Positions 54,556 through 64,000 of a stretch of DNA of 64,000 nt are shown in pieces (within the stretch, counting starts at the first letter, position 1; each line of letters begins with the position of its first letter). A program made the translations under genes and the position numbers. Source of the DNA: Janthinobacterium sp. LM6 (GTDB lineage: Bacteria; Pseudomonadota; Gammaproteobacteria; Burkholderiales; Burkholderiaceae_D); contig NZ_CP019510.1 in the NCBI RefSeq assembly GCF_002002885.1, positions 4,774,001 through 4,838,000 of the forward strand. The letters are read 5' to 3'. Below the pieces are notes generated by a model. That model ran no database searches. It saw only the letters and a list, made by a program, of their open reading frames with translations, and was not told the origin of the DNA.

Positions 54556-55443
54556 TTACTTCTTGGACGGACCGGCTGCGCCGCCACCCTTGAAGTACTT
54601 GAAGAATTCCGAACTCGGATCGACCACCATCACGTCGCCCTTGTCCTTGAAGGTGGCGCGGTAGGCTTCCAGGCTGCGGTAGAACTTGTAGAACTCCGGA
54701 TTCTTGCCAAACGCTTCCGCATACACCTGCGACGCCTTGGCATCGCCCTCGCCGCGGATCTTCTCGGCTTCGCGATACGCTTCGGCCAGGATCACCGTGC
54801 GCTGCTTGTCGGCGTCGGCGCGGATCTTCTCGGAGTCGGCCGAACCGGTCGAACGCAGCTCATTGGCCACGCGCACGCGCTCGGACTTCATGCGCTCATA
54901 CACGGAGTTATTGATCTGCTCGACGTAATCGACGCGTTTCAGGCGCACGTCGACAATTTCCACGCCGATGGCCTTGGCTTCCGCCGAGACCTTCGCCAGG
55001 ATCGCTTCCATCACCTTGCCGCGCTGGCCCGAGATCACTTCGCGCACGGTGCGCTTGGTGATTTCATCGTTCAGCGCCGCCTTGACGATTTGCGACATGC
55101 GGTTGCGGGCCGGCTTTTCATCGCCGCCAAAGCTGCGGAAATACAGCCGTGGATCGGCGATGCGCCATTTCACATACGCGTCGACGAGGATGTTCTTCTT
55201 CTCGGCCGTGATGAAGCGTTCCGGCTCCGGCGTATCCAGGGTCAGGATGCGCTTGTCCAGGTACAGCACGTTCTGGAACGGCGGCGGCAGCTTGAAATAC
55301 AGGCCCGGCGTGCTGATGACTTCCTTGACTTCGCCGAGGGCGAAGACGACCGCATACTTACGCTGGTCGACCACGAACACGGTCGAGGACAAGAGCATGA
55401 TCGCGATAAAGCCCGCGATCAGGGCGGCTACGATACGGTTCAT
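54556..55443 (-). CDS. hflC: HflC, band-7 (SPFH) membrane protein
   Basis: A 295-residue partner of HflK. An N-terminal membrane anchor (IVAALIAGFIAIMLLSSTVFV) is followed by the SPFH/band-7 domain (KYAVVFALGEVKEVISTPGLYF) and a coiled-coil region with many Glu/Lys/Ala helices (ADADKQRTVILAEAYREAEK). HflK and HflC form large periplasm-facing assemblies that enclose and modulate the FtsH protease. The ATG overlaps the hflK stop by one base (TAATG). Confidence 0.95.
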   Translation of the reverse strand: MNRIVAALIAGFIAIMLLSSTVFVVDQRKYAVVFALGEVKEVISTPGLYFKLPPPFQNVLYLDKRILTLDTPEPERFITAEKKNILVDAYVKWRIADPRLYFRSFGGDEKPARNRMSQIVKAALNDEITKRTVREVISGQRGKVMEAILAKVSAEAKAIGVEIVDVRLKRVDYVEQINNSVYERMKSERVRVANELRSTGSADSEKIRADADKQRTVILAEAYREAEKIRGEGDAKASQVYAEAFGKNPEFYKFYRSLEAYRATFKDKGDVMVVDPSSEFFKYFKGGGAAGPSKK

Positions 55444-56729
55444 TAGCGGCTCTCCCGTTCACGCGAAGAGCGGCTGTCGCGGCGCGTATTGACTTCTACT
55501 GTCGGCATGGCTTCCTGTGGCAAAACGGTGTTGGCTGCGGGTGTCGCGGCAGCACGGGCGGCGGCAGCGTCGGTGGCAGCCGTCTGGGCGATCAGCTTGT
55601 CGAGCGGCAGGTACAGCAGATTGCTGCCCGTCTTCGCATCGACCATGACCTTGCTGGCACTGCTGAACACCTGCTGCATCGTTTCCAGATACATGCGGTC
55701 GCGCGTGACGACCGGCGCCTTCTGGTACTCGACCAGCACCTGCTTGAAGCGCGACGCATTACCGGCCGCGTTCTCGGTCACCATCGCACTGTAGGCTTGC
55801 GCCTCTTCCATCAGGCGGAAAGCGGCGCCGCGGGCTTTTGGAATGACGTCGTTGGCGTAAGCCTGGCCTTCATTCTTCTGGCGTTCGCGGTCCTGGCCTG
55901 CCTTGACGGCGTCGTCGAAGGCGGCTTGCACCTGCTCCGGCGGCTGCACGGCCTGCATCGTCACGTTGGTGATGGCGGCACCGACCTTGTAGCGGTCAAG
56001 GATCTGCTGCATCAGCTGCTGCGTATCGTAGGCCACCTTTTCGCGGCCTTCGTACAGCACGAAGTCCATCTTGCTGCGGCCGACCACTTCGCGGATCGCC
56101 GTTTCGGCGACCTGGCGCAGGGTGTCTTCCTGGTCGCGCGTGTTGAACAGCCACGCCACGGGGTCTTTCAGCGTGTATTGCACCGCAAACTGGATGTCGA
56201 TGATGTTTTCATCATCCGTCAGCATCAGCGATTCGCTGGCCTGCTTGTTGCGCAGCGACTGGCGGTAACCCACTTCCACCGTGCGCACCTGCGATACGTT
56301 GACGGTTTCGTCGGTCTGGAACGGATACGGCCAGCGCCAGTTGAAACCGGCCGGCGTGGTGTGGCTGTACTTGCCGAACGTGAGCACGACGCCGCTCTGG
56401 CCCTCTTGCACGATGAAGGCGCCGCTGGCCAGCCAGATGAAGACGGCGATCACGCCGACCACGCCGGCGGTGATGCCGGCGCCCTTCATGTCGGGGCGCG
56501 GGCCACCGCCGCCACCGTTGTTATTGCCGCCGTTGTCGGGACGGTTCTTCTGTCCGAAAAACGCGTTCAGGCGCTGATTGAAATCGCGCCACAACTGATC
56601 GAGGTCCGGCGGACCTTCGCCGGGCTTTTTGCCTTCTTGGGCTTTCTTGCCGTCGTCCTTGCGATTGCCCCAGCGGGGATCGTTCAGGGACAACTTCAAG
56701 CCTGTTTTTTTGAGTAGGGAGACAAGCAT
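55443..56729 (-). CDS. hflK: HflK, band-7 (SPFH) membrane protein
   Basis: A 428-residue protein. The cytoplasmic N-terminus has the conserved LNDPRWGNR start and a Gly/Asn-rich run (NGGNNNGGGGGPRPD), then one membrane span near residues 83-105 (AGVVGVIAVFIWLASGAFI), the SPFH domain (VVLTFGKYSHTTPAGFNWRW) and a coiled coil. It works with HflC in regulating FtsH. It lies two bases after hflX in the same operon and overlaps hflC. Confidence 0.95.
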   Translation of the reverse strand: MLVSLLKKTGLKLSLNDPRWGNRKDDGKKAQEGKKPGEGPPDLDQLWRDFNQRLNAFFGQKNRPDNGGNNNGGGGGPRPDMKGAGITAGVVGVIAVFIWLASGAFIVQEGQSGVVLTFGKYSHTTPAGFNWRWPYPFQTDETVNVSQVRTVEVGYRQSLRNKQASESLMLTDDENIIDIQFAVQYTLKDPVAWLFNTRDQEDTLRQVAETAIREVVGRSKMDFVLYEGREKVAYDTQQLMQQILDRYKVGAAITNVTMQAVQPPEQVQAAFDDAVKAGQDRERQKNEGQAYANDVIPKARGAAFRLMEEAQAYSAMVTENAAGNASRFKQVLVEYQKAPVVTRDRMYLETMQQVFSSASKVMVDAKTGSNLLYLPLDKLIAQTAATDAAAARAAATPAANTVLPQEAMPTVEVNTRRDSRSSRERESR

Positions 56730-56731
56730 AA

Positions 56732-57955
56732 CTATCGTGTTCCGACTTGGGAGTGGGTGGAAATCCTATCGTCCTCGCCAGGCTCTTCGTCCTGGTCCGG
56801 GGCGGCGCCATCGTGCTGGTCGTACTGACCGTCAAACTGATCTTCCTGCAGTGCTTCATCGTTCTGATACAGGTGGGCCGAACCGGGCGCCTTCCTGGCC
56901 ATCTCGACGATCGCATCGCGCAGCAGGTCGAGCCCGCTGCCCTTCTGCGCACTGACGAACACGCGACTGATCGTAGCATATTCATCGCGTTCCACCGAAG
57001 GCTCCAGCCCGGCCGCATCGATCTTGTTCCACACGAGGATTTGCGGAATATGATCGGCGCCGATCTCTTTCAAGACCAGGTTGACCTGCTCGATCTGCTC
57101 CATGCGCACCGGCGACGCGGCGTCGACGACATGCAGCAGCAAATCGGCATGGATGGTTTCTTCGAGCGTGGCGCGGAAGGCCGCCACCAGCTGATGCGGC
57201 AATTCGCGCACGAAGCCGACCGTGTCGGAGATCACCACGTTGCCCACTTCCTGGCCCAGGTAAACCCGGCGCGAGGTGGTGTCGAGGGTGGCGAACAACT
57301 GGTCGGCGACATACACGCCGGCCTTGGTCACGGCATTGAACAGCGTCGACTTGCCGGCATTGGTATAGCCGACCAGGGACACGGAAAATGTGTGATTGCG
57401 GCCGCGCGCGCGGCGCTGCGTTTCGCGCTGCTTGTGCAGCTTTTCCAGGCGCGCGCGCAAGGCCTTGACGCGCTCGCCGATCAGCCGGCGGTCGGTCTCG
57501 AGCTGCGTCTCGCCGGGACCGCGCAAGCCGATACCGCCCTTTTGCCGCTCAAGGTGGGTCCAGCCGCGGATCAGGCGCGTGGCCAGATGCTGCAGCTGGG
57601 CCAGTTCGACTTGCAGCTTGCCCTCGTGGCTCTTGGCGCGCTGCGCGAAGATGTCGAGGATCAGGCTGGTACGGTCGAGCACGCGCACATTCAGGCGCTT
57701 TTCCAGATTGCGCTGCTGTGCTGGCGAGAGGGCGTGGTTGAAGATGACGATTTCCAGGCCATCGTTGACGACGACGTCGCCAATTTCATCGGCCTTGCCG
57801 CTGCCGACGAAATACGCGGAATCCGGACTGGAACGCTTGGCCGTGATGGTGGAAATCGGGTCGGCGCCAGCCGAACGCGACAACAGCATGAGTTCCTCCA
57901 TGCTGGCGGCGAAGTCGCTGTGACCGAAGTCAACCCCGACTAGTGCCGCGCGCAT
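56732..57955 (-). CDS. hflX: GTPase HflX
   Basis: A 407-residue ribosome-associated GTPase that can split stalled ribosomes. An HflX N-terminal domain (RAALVGVDFGHSDFAASMEE) and a glycine-rich linker region (GGIGLRGPGETQLETDRR) precede the G domain with P-loop VGYTNAGKSTLF, DTVGF and NKIDAAG. The C-terminal ~40 residues are acidic and Asp/Gln-rich (DQFDGQYDQHDGAAPDQDEE), a low-complexity tail. It sits in the usual hfq-hflX-hflK-hflC order, 114 bases after hfq. Confidence 0.95.
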   Translation of the reverse strand: MRAALVGVDFGHSDFAASMEELMLLSRSAGADPISTITAKRSSPDSAYFVGSGKADEIGDVVVNDGLEIVIFNHALSPAQQRNLEKRLNVRVLDRTSLILDIFAQRAKSHEGKLQVELAQLQHLATRLIRGWTHLERQKGGIGLRGPGETQLETDRRLIGERVKALRARLEKLHKQRETQRRARGRNHTFSVSLVGYTNAGKSTLFNAVTKAGVYVADQLFATLDTTSRRVYLGQEVGNVVISDTVGFVRELPHQLVAAFRATLEETIHADLLLHVVDAASPVRMEQIEQVNLVLKEIGADHIPQILVWNKIDAAGLEPSVERDEYATISRVFVSAQKGSGLDLLRDAIVEMARKAPGSAHLYQNDEALQEDQFDGQYDQHDGAAPDQDEEPGEDDRISTHSQVGTR

Positions 57956-58069
57956 GATGGCAACTGATGAGTTGTAGCGGACGCCGACGCCGATGCAAAC
58001 GCATCAGTGCCGCTGGCGCGGACGGGGGCGATGGAGGGTGAAAGGCGCTGGGCCGTCAAGCTCAACGCT

Positions 58070-58306
58070 TTACTCCGCTTCAGATTCAATATTGAGATTG
58101 ACGGCACGGGCCGGCACCACTGTCGAGATGGCATGCTTGTACACCATCTGTGTCACCGTATTGCGCAGCAATACGACATATTGATCGAACGATTCGATAT
58201 GGCCCTGCAATTTAATGCCATTGACCAGGTAGATCGAGACAGGAACATGCTCTTTGCGTAATGCATTGAGGAATGGGTCTTGTAACAGTTGCCCTTTGTT
58301 GCTCAT
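58070..58306 (-). CDS. hfq: RNA chaperone Hfq
   Basis: This 78-residue Hfq is the hexameric Sm-like protein that helps small RNAs pair with mRNAs. Sm1 and Sm2 motifs are visible as [20 protein letters not shown] and the Hfq-specific YKHAIST. The N-terminus [19 protein letters not shown] is typical. The C-terminal tail is very short, as usual in Betaproteobacteria. A 227-base gap separates it from der and probably contains its own promoter. Confidence 0.98.
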   Translation of the reverse strand: MSNKGQLLQDPFLNALRKEHVPVSIYLVNGIKLQGHIESFDQYVVLLRNTVTQMVYKHAISTVVPARAVNLNIESEAE

Positions 58307-58491
58307 AACAGCTCCGTTGTTTATGTTGTTGTGTAAGAATTGGAGGCGACTCGCTTGATTTCAAGTGCTCTCACACCTTTCAAAGAAAGAAAGATGCGTC
58401 ATAGCTACTGTAACCTGTTTTCGCGATCGCTGTCGCGCATGGCGCATTAACACTTTATTATTTCCGTGCAAAAGCCATTGAATTGGCTGTC

Positions 58492-58516
58492 GGCGCCGCA
58501 TTATCTCTGCGGCGCC
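58492..58516 (-). terminator. Hairpin after der
   Basis: A 9-bp perfect stem GGCGCCGCA / TGCGGCGCC with a seven-base loop, 17 bases after the der stop. No T-run follows on the minus strand, so it may be partial or only an RNA-stabilising stem. Confidence 0.5.
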
Positions 58517-58533
58517 TTAATATGCACTTAATT

Positions 58534-59880
58534 TTACTTGCTTGGCGTGCGTGCGAACGGGTTTTTACCCGTGCGCAATTCGATACGCAGCGGCGTGCCG
58601 ACCAGCGCAAACGTATCGCGGAAATGTTTTTCCAGATAGCGTTTGTAAGGATCGCCGACGGCGTCGAGCGCATTGCCGTGAATAACGATCACAGGCGGGT
58701 TCATGCCGCCCTGGTGGGCATAACGCAGCTTCGGACGAATCGAGCCCTTGCGGCGCGGTTCCTGCTTCTCCACGGCCTCGATCAAAGCGCGCGTCAGCTT
58801 CGGCGTCGACAGGTCGCACATGGCGGCCGCATACGCGGCGTTGAGCGATTTCATCAGCGGGCCGATGTTGGTGCCCTTCAGCGCGGAAATGAAATGCATT
58901 TGCGCGAACGACAGGAAATCGAGCTTGCGGTCGATATCGATCTTGATTTCGTCACGCTGGTGCGATTGCAAGCCATCCCATTTATTCACGGCCACGACCA
59001 GCGCGCGACCCGATTCCAGGATAAAGCCGGCGATATGCGCATCCTGCTCGGAAATATCTTGCTGTGCGTCAAGCATCAGCACGACCACATTGGCTTCGGA
59101 AATCGACTGCAGGGTTTTCACCACCGAGAATTTCTCGATCGCTTCAAACACCTTGCCGCGGCGGCGGATACCGGCCGTGTCGATCAAGGTGTATTGCTGG
59201 CCGTCGCGCTCGAACGGGATTTCGATCGAGTCGCGCGTCGTGCCCGGCATGTCGAAGGCGATCACGCGCTCTTCGCCCAGCAGGGTGTTGATCAAGGTCG
59301 ACTTGCCCACGTTCGGACGGCCGACGAGGGCGATCTTGATGCCGCGGTCGGTCTTTTCCAGCTCTTCAGGCTCATCCGGACGCTGCGCGAACGCCAGGTC
59401 CAGCATCACTTCGACGAGGTCGTTGACGCCGTCGCCGTGCGCCGACGAGATCGCATACGGATCGCCCATGCCCAATTCATAGAATTCGGACACGACGGCC
59501 GTGTAGCGCATGCCTTCGCTTTTGTTGACCACCAGCAAGACCGGGCGACCGCTCTTGCGCAGGAAGTCGACGATGGTCTTGTCATGCGGAGTCAGGCCTT
59601 GGCGGCCGTCCACGATGAACACCACCACGTCGGCCTCGGCCACGGCCTGCTTGGTCTGCAGTGCCATCTGGTGCATGATGCCTTCCTTGGCGACGGGTTC
59701 GAAACCACCCGTATCGATGACCAGGAAGGGACGTTCGCCGACACGGCCTTCGCCATAGTGACGATCGCGCGTCAACCCAGGCAAATCCGCCACCAGCGCA
59801 TCGCGCGAGCGGGTCAGACGATTGAATAAAGTCGATTTCCCAACATTGGGTCGACCTACTAGTGCAATTACCGGCTTCAT
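58534..59880 (-). CDS. der: Ribosome-biogenesis GTPase Der (EngA)
   Basis: This 448-residue GTPase has two consecutive G domains, each with the P-loop GRPNVGKST (near residues 8 and 185), DTGGFE / DTAGIRR switch motifs and NKSEG / NKWDG specificity motifs. A KH-like C-terminal domain follows ([20 protein letters not shown]). It is essential for 50S subunit assembly. It lies four bases after bamB. Confidence 0.98.
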   Translation of the reverse strand: MKPVIALVGRPNVGKSTLFNRLTRSRDALVADLPGLTRDRHYGEGRVGERPFLVIDTGGFEPVAKEGIMHQMALQTKQAVAEADVVVFIVDGRQGLTPHDKTIVDFLRKSGRPVLLVVNKSEGMRYTAVVSEFYELGMGDPYAISSAHGDGVNDLVEVMLDLAFAQRPDEPEELEKTDRGIKIALVGRPNVGKSTLINTLLGEERVIAFDMPGTTRDSIEIPFERDGQQYTLIDTAGIRRRGKVFEAIEKFSVVKTLQSISEANVVVLMLDAQQDISEQDAHIAGFILESGRALVVAVNKWDGLQSHQRDEIKIDIDRKLDFLSFAQMHFISALKGTNIGPLMKSLNAAYAAAMCDLSTPKLTRALIEAVEKQEPRRKGSIRPKLRYAHQGGMNPPVIVIHGNALDAVGDPYKRYLEKHFRDTFALVGTPLRIELRTGKNPFARTPSK

Positions 59881-59884
59881 TGTA

Positions 59885-61030
59885 TTACTCGACCGCGAGA
59901 GCGGTCACTGTCCCTGATTGGGTTTGAAAAATCAAATTCGAACCGGCAACAACAGGAGCCGAAACAATCGGGCTACCATCGGTGCTGACACGACCTATTA
60001 ATGCGCCATCTTCCCGTGACAGGAAGTGGATATAACCTTGATAGTCGCCGACGGCGACGCTGCGGCCGTAGGAGGCCGGCGTCGACAGGCGGCGGCGCGC
60101 CAGCGCCTCATTCTTCCAGGCGCTCTGGCCGCCTTCGCGGCTGAACGCCACCACGGCGCCCTGGTCATCGGCAACAAACACGAAACGCTGGTCGACGGCC
60201 ACGCCCACATCGGACGAGATCGGCTTGGTCCAGCGCGGCACGCCCGTGGCGGCATCGAAGCAGCCCGCCTTGCCCTGGTACGTGACGACGCACACTTCGC
60301 CTTCGAACGCCACCGGCGCGCCGGCGATGTCGGAGACGCGCTCCAGTTCGGTAGCGCCGCGCGGTTCGCTGACGACGATCTCCCAGCGTACCACACCGGT
60401 GGCCGCCGTCAGTGCCAGCAGCTTGCCGCCCGGCTGAGCCACGTAGATATTCGCGCCGCCCAGCACCATGCCCGGCGCATTGCGCAAGGTCAAGGCCGGG
60501 GTGGCGCGCTGCACCGTCCACTTGCGCTCGCCCGTCTTGGCGTCGAAGCCGACGATGCGGTTGTCCACGCTGCGCACCACGACCACGCCCTGCCCCACGA
60601 CGGGCGCCGTCAATACTTCACTGGACGCCTGCGCCTTCCACAGTTGCTTGCCATCGGCGTCAAACGCCAGCACGGCGCCCTTGGCGGCGCCCACGGCCAC
60701 CAGCGCGCCATCGCTGCCGGCGCTGGAGGTGATGTCGCTGCCGGCCTTGATGCGCCACGTTTCACGGCCGCTGGCCGCATCCAGGCGCGCCAGCGCGCCA
60801 TCGGCATTGACCACGTACAGGCTGTTGCCGGCCAGCGCAGGCGTAAACGCGTACACGCCGGCCTTGCCGATCGAATACTTCCAGGCGTCGCGCACGGCGA
60901 TGCTCGATTTTAACTCGACCAGCTTGGCCGGTTCGACTTTCGGATCTTTCGAGGCGAACGGGTTCCAGGACGAGCAACCGGCCATCATGGCCAACAGACT
61001 TGCAGCTACCAGCTTTTCAGTGACACGCAT
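59885..61030 (-). CDS. bamB: Outer-membrane assembly lipoprotein BamB
   Basis: A 381-residue lipoprotein with signal ending LLAMMAGC (lipidated Cys near residue 19), then an eight-bladed PQQ-type beta-propeller with repeated blades ([49 protein letters not shown]). BamB binds BamA and aids insertion of outer-membrane proteins. ATG 61030 is chosen as the start of the signal peptide; further upstream in-frame sequence is Pro/Gln-rich. It lies between yfgM and der, the standard order. Confidence 0.95.
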   Translation of the reverse strand: MRVTEKLVAASLLAMMAGCSSWNPFASKDPKVEPAKLVELKSSIAVRDAWKYSIGKAGVYAFTPALAGNSLYVVNADGALARLDAASGRETWRIKAGSDITSSAGSDGALVAVGAAKGAVLAFDADGKQLWKAQASSEVLTAPVVGQGVVVVRSVDNRIVGFDAKTGERKWTVQRATPALTLRNAPGMVLGGANIYVAQPGGKLLALTAATGVVRWEIVVSEPRGATELERVSDIAGAPVAFEGEVCVVTYQGKAGCFDAATGVPRWTKPISSDVGVAVDQRFVFVADDQGAVVAFSREGGQSAWKNEALARRRLSTPASYGRSVAVGDYQGYIHFLSREDGALIGRVSTDGSPIVSAPVVAGSNLIFQTQSGTVTALAVE

Positions 61031-61115
61031 AAGTGTTATCCAACCTTTTTCTTGTACTTGTAAGGGCAAGGCCGGCGGCGCACAACGCCGCGCGGCCACG
61101 CCATCAGTGTTCCTG

Positions 61116-61784
61116 TCAGGCGGCAGCCTTGTCAGCCTTGGCCTTGTCTTCCGGTACCGTACCGCCGATCGCTTCCAGTTTGACCTGGATCAATTGACGG
61201 CCTGGATTGTTCTTGTCCGTCGCGGCTATCGCGGCCAGGTAAGCGGTGCGGGCATCGGCCAGCTTGTTTTGCGCCACCAGGATGTCGCCCTTGCGGTCGG
61301 CCACGGCGCCGGCAAATTGCGCCACGGAAGCCGTCGCCAGCACTTTCAGCGCTTCATCGTAGGCTTTTTCGTCCAGCAAGACACCGGCCAGGCGCAGCTT
61401 GGCGATGGACTTGTACTCTTCCGTGCCATGCTCGGCCACCCATTGCAGCTGGGTCTTGGCCGTTTTCAGGTCATTCGCGTCGAACGCCACCTTGGCCGCG
61501 GACAGCGCGCTCATCTGTGCATACGCCGTGCCGCTAAAACGCGATTGCATGTCGCCGGCCGCGCGCATCACCTTGGCCGTGTCCTTGGCGGCGATGGCGT
61601 TTTGCAGTTCGTCGTACAGCTGGCCCGCTTGCGCAGCCTGCGTGCGCTGGTAGTACTGCCAGCCGGCCCAGCCGCTGTAGCCCGCCAGCGCCACGATCAG
61701 GACCCAGGAGGTCAGATTGCCATTGCGCTGCCACCAGGCCTTGAGGGTTGCCAGTTGTTCTTGTTCTTCGTGATCGTATGCCAT
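61116..61784 (-). CDS. yfgM: YfgM-like ancillary SecYEG translocon subunit
   Basis: A 222-residue inner-membrane protein. A short cytoplasmic N-terminus (AYDHEEQEQLATLKAWWQRN) and one membrane span near residues 24-43 (SWVLIVALAGYSGWAGW) lead to a periplasmic TPR-like domain (KSIAKLRLAGVLLDEKAYD). YfgM associates with PpiD at the Sec translocon. The C-terminus is Lys/Ala-rich. Its neighbours hisS and bamB are as in other Proteobacteria. Confidence 0.92.
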   Translation of the reverse strand: MAYDHEEQEQLATLKAWWQRNGNLTSWVLIVALAGYSGWAGWQYYQRTQAAQAGQLYDELQNAIAAKDTAKVMRAAGDMQSRFSGTAYAQMSALSAAKVAFDANDLKTAKTQLQWVAEHGTEEYKSIAKLRLAGVLLDEKAYDEALKVLATASVAQFAGAVADRKGDILVAQNKLADARTAYLAAIAATDKNNPGRQLIQVKLEAIGGTVPEDKAKADKAAA

Positions 61785-61838
61785 GGGTCGTCAGTTTTAA
61801 TGAGTAGTTGATCGAGGGTAGAACGGTATTGCGTCAAA

Positions 61839-63200
61839 TCAGTGGTGGTGATGCACGTGGCCGCCAGGACCGTGGTCATGGCCGCAATCGTGGTCGCCGA
61901 TGATCTGGTCAACCACGTAGTCGACGACATCGTCGAACGGCACCGTGTTCTGCTGCGCACCGGCATCGGCTTCGCGCATGGCTTTCACCGTAGCAACGTT
62001 ATTGGCGATTTCATCGTCGCCCAGGATCACGGCAAACGCCGCGCCGCTGGCATCGGCCTTTTTCATTTGCGTCTTGAAGCTGCCGCCGCCGTTGCTCGCA
62101 GCGCAATGTAGCACAACGTCCAGGCCCGCATCGCGAATCCGCTCGGCCAGCACGAACGCTTGCAAGCCTGCCTGCTCGCCCTGGTGCACCAGGTAGACGT
62201 CGCACTGGGCCGGGGCTTCCGGTTCGGCCGCATCCTTCATCAGCAGCACCAGGCGTTCCACGCCCATGCCGAAACCGACGGCGGGCGTCGATTTTCCGCC
62301 GAACATTTCCACCATGCCGTCATAGCGGCCGCCGGCGCAGACCGTGCCTTGCGCGCCCAGCTTGTCGCTGACCCACTCGAACACCGTGCGGTTGTAGTAA
62401 TCGAGGCCGCGCACCAGGCGTGGATTGATGGTGAACGGAATATTGTTGTGGTTCAATATCTTCTGCACGCCGTGGAAGTGGGCCAGCGATTCCTCGCCCA
62501 GGTAGTCCAGCAGCTTCGGCGCGCCATTGACCAGATCCTGCATGGCAGGATTCTTGGTGTCCAGAATGCGCAGCGGATTGCTGTGCAGGCGGCGCTTGGC
62601 TTCTTCGTCGAGCAGCTCGCTGTGGCTTTCCAGGTAGGCGATCAGGTCGGCGCGGTGGCGCAGGCGCTCGGCCGCGTCGCCGATCGAGTTCAGTTCCAGG
62701 CGGATGCCTTCCAGGCCCAGGTCATCCCACAGGCGGCGCGACAGCATGATGATTTCCGCGTCGATATCCGGGCCCGTAAAACCGATGGCTTCCACGCCGA
62801 ACTGATGGAACTGGCGGTAGCGGCCCTTTTGCGGGCGCTCGTGGCGGAACATCTGGCCCTTGTACCACAGGCGTTTCGGGCCTTCGTAGACCAGGTTGTG
62901 CTCGACCACGGCGCGCACCACGCCGGCCGTGCCTTCAGGACGCAGGGTCAGGTTGTCGCCGTTCATCGAATCGGTGAACGAATACATTTCCTTTTCAACA
63001 ATATCGGTCACGGCGCCGATGGCGCGCGCGAACAATTTCGTTTCTTCCACGATCGGTGTGCGAATTTGCTGGAAACCATAGCTTTGCAGCACGGATTGCG
63101 CCGTGTTTTCAAATAATTCCCACAGCGGGGCGTCGGCCGGCAGCACGTCATTCATGCCTTTAACCGCGGTAATTTTATCGAATTTCTTATTTTCGGACAT
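61839..63200 (-). CDS. hisS: Histidyl-tRNA synthetase with His-rich C-terminal tail
   Basis: A 453-residue class II aminoacyl-tRNA synthetase. It begins with a lead-in [15 protein letters not shown], then motif 2 around [13 protein letters not shown], the histidine-specific [13 protein letters not shown] and [14 protein letters not shown], and a C-terminal anticodon domain. After the usual end ([11 protein letters not shown]) comes an unusual tail, [17 protein letters not shown], with nine His and one Cys in 17 residues, which may bind metal. It lies 32 bases after ispG and 54 before yfgM. Confidence 0.97.
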   Translation of the reverse strand: MSENKKFDKITAVKGMNDVLPADAPLWELFENTAQSVLQSYGFQQIRTPIVEETKLFARAIGAVTDIVEKEMYSFTDSMNGDNLTLRPEGTAGVVRAVVEHNLVYEGPKRLWYKGQMFRHERPQKGRYRQFHQFGVEAIGFTGPDIDAEIIMLSRRLWDDLGLEGIRLELNSIGDAAERLRHRADLIAYLESHSELLDEEAKRRLHSNPLRILDTKNPAMQDLVNGAPKLLDYLGEESLAHFHGVQKILNHNNIPFTINPRLVRGLDYYNRTVFEWVSDKLGAQGTVCAGGRYDGMVEMFGGKSTPAVGFGMGVERLVLLMKDAAEPEAPAQCDVYLVHQGEQAGLQAFVLAERIRDAGLDVVLHCAASNGGGSFKTQMKKADASGAAFAVILGDDEIANNVATVKAMREADAGAQQNTVPFDDVVDYVVDQIIGDHDCGHDHGPGGHVHHHH

Positions 63201-63232
63201 AGTATTCTTCTTTGCTTTTGATCGGATCAGGC

Positions 63233-64000
63233 TCAGGCGGCAACCGTTTTTCCGTAGTGACTCTTTACATAATTCAAGACGATGTCCTGGAATTCCTCGA
63301 CGATGCGTTCACCGCGCAGGGTGACGACTTTTTCGCCGTCGACAAACACGGGCGCGGCCGGCGACTCGCCCGTGCCGGGCAGGCTGATGCCGATGTTCGC
63401 ATGCTTCGATTCGCCGGGACCGTTGACGATGCAGCCCATGACGGCCACGTTCATCGCTTCCACGCCCGGATACGACTTTTTCCACTCCGGCATCTGCTCG
63501 CGCAGATACGTCTGGATGTTGTCGGCCAGCTCCTGGAAGGTGGTCGACGTCGTGCGGCCGCAACCCGGGCAAGCGATGACCATGGGCGCGAACTTGCGCA
63601 AGCCCATGGTTTGCAGGATTTCCTGGCCGACGATGACTTCGCGCGTGCGGTCGCCGCCCGGTTCCGGCGTGAGCGAAATGCGGATGGTGTCGCCGATGCC
63701 CTCTTGCAACAGCACGGCCAGGGCCGCCGTCGAGGCGACGATGCCCTTGCTGCCCATGCCCGCTTCCGTCAAGCCCAGATGCAGCGGATAGTCGCAGCGC
63801 TGCGCCAGTTCGCGGTACACGGCGATCAAATCTTGCACACCAGAAACTTTGCACGACAGAATGATCTTGTCGCGGCCCAGGCCCAGCTCTTCGGCGCGCA
63901 CGGCGTTTTCAATCGCCGACGTCACCAGCGCCTCGTACATGACGGCTTGCGCCGGCCATGGCTCGGCGCGGCCCGCGTTTTCGTCCATGATGCGTGCCAG
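63233..64000 (-). CDS. ispG: 4-hydroxy-3-methylbut-2-enyl diphosphate synthase IspG, partial
   Basis: The C-terminal 255 residues are visible; the gene continues past base 64000. IspG makes HMBPP in the non-mevalonate isoprenoid pathway using a 4Fe-4S cluster. The cluster cysteines are seen in [14 protein letters not shown] and [14 protein letters not shown], with the Glu of the latter also a known ligand position. [17 protein letters not shown] belongs to the TIM-barrel part. It leads the hisS-yfgM-bamB-der order on the minus strand. Confidence 0.96.
   Translation of the reverse strand: MARIMDENAGRAEPWPAQAVMYEALVTSAIENAVRAEELGLGRDKIILSCKVSGVQDLIAVYRELAQRCDYPLHLGLTEAGMGSKGIVASTAALAVLLQEGIGDTIRISLTPEPGGDRTREVIVGQEILQTMGLRKFAPMVIACPGCGRTTSTTFQELADNIQTYLREQMPEWKKSYPGVEAMNVAVMGCIVNGPGESKHANIGISLPGTGESPAAPVFVDGEKVVTLRGERIVEEFQDIVLNYVKSHYGKTVAA

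Overview
This is chromosomal DNA of a GC-rich betaproteobacterium, most likely Oxalobacteraceae (Janthinobacterium/Duganella-like). The genus is inferred from gene content and order, not measured. The right end has the minus-strand order ispG-hisS-yfgM-bamB-der-hfq-hflX-hflK-hflC followed by hisZ-purA, as expected in Burkholderiales.

Layout. (1) 1-903: the 3' end of a PatA/PatG-type protease gene, then a 58-residue, six-cysteine peptide that looks like a ribosomal-peptide precursor. (2) 1112-3090: a radical SAM gene (PA0069 family) behind a near-consensus LexA box, and a DTW-domain tRNA-modification gene. (3) 3177-6561: a chemoreceptor with a C-terminal CheR-tether-like pentapeptide, a lipocalin and a periplasmic binding protein. 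(4) 6595-24693: a type VI secretion locus in several transcription units. These are TPR lipoprotein-tssB-tssC-hcp-tssE-tssH-tssA (minus), tssJ-tssK-tssL (plus), tssM-tagF-ompA (minus), an M15 peptidase (minus) and a membrane protein (plus). tssF, tssG and vgrG are not in the window. (5) 24699-29256: hydrolase, orphan protein, tRNA-Asn, GntR regulator, NCS2 purine permease, GtrA. (6) 29408-33309: a three-subunit membrane-bound sugar/alcohol dehydrogenase (Tat small subunit, GMC flavoprotein, triheme cytochrome c) behind a promoter with a LacI-type palindrome. (7) 33320-36731: a divergent cassette of a methyltransferase-like protein versus GNAT, Asp/Asn beta-hydroxylase and sulfotransferase-like proteins. 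(8) 36861-39743: two alpha/beta hydrolases, a Dabb protein and three more identical tRNA-Asn genes, each with its own promoter and terminator. (9) 39835-50673: aminotransferase, uvrB, flavin reductase, AI-2E family transporter, DyP peroxidase with a companion protein, GST, a coupled GNAT-WD40-NIPSNAP set and a phosphoribosyltransferase. (10) 50740-64000: purA, hisZ, an intact IS1595-type element inserted in the T-tract of the hflKC terminator, and the hfl/hfq/der/bamB/hisS/ispG block.

How parts work together. The type VI genes supply the sheath (TssB/C), tube (Hcp), baseplate parts (TssE, TssK), sheath-recycling ATPase (ClpV/TssH), membrane complex (TssJ/L/M), a post-translational regulator (TagF) and cell-wall accessories (OmpA-like protein, M15 peptidase). 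The missing baseplate genes and spike must be encoded elsewhere or the system cannot work. The best candidates for undescribed biology are the PatG-like protein plus Cys-rich peptide at the left edge and the hydroxylase/sulfotransferase/methyltransferase cassette. All family calls are from sequence reading and memory of families; no database search was run.
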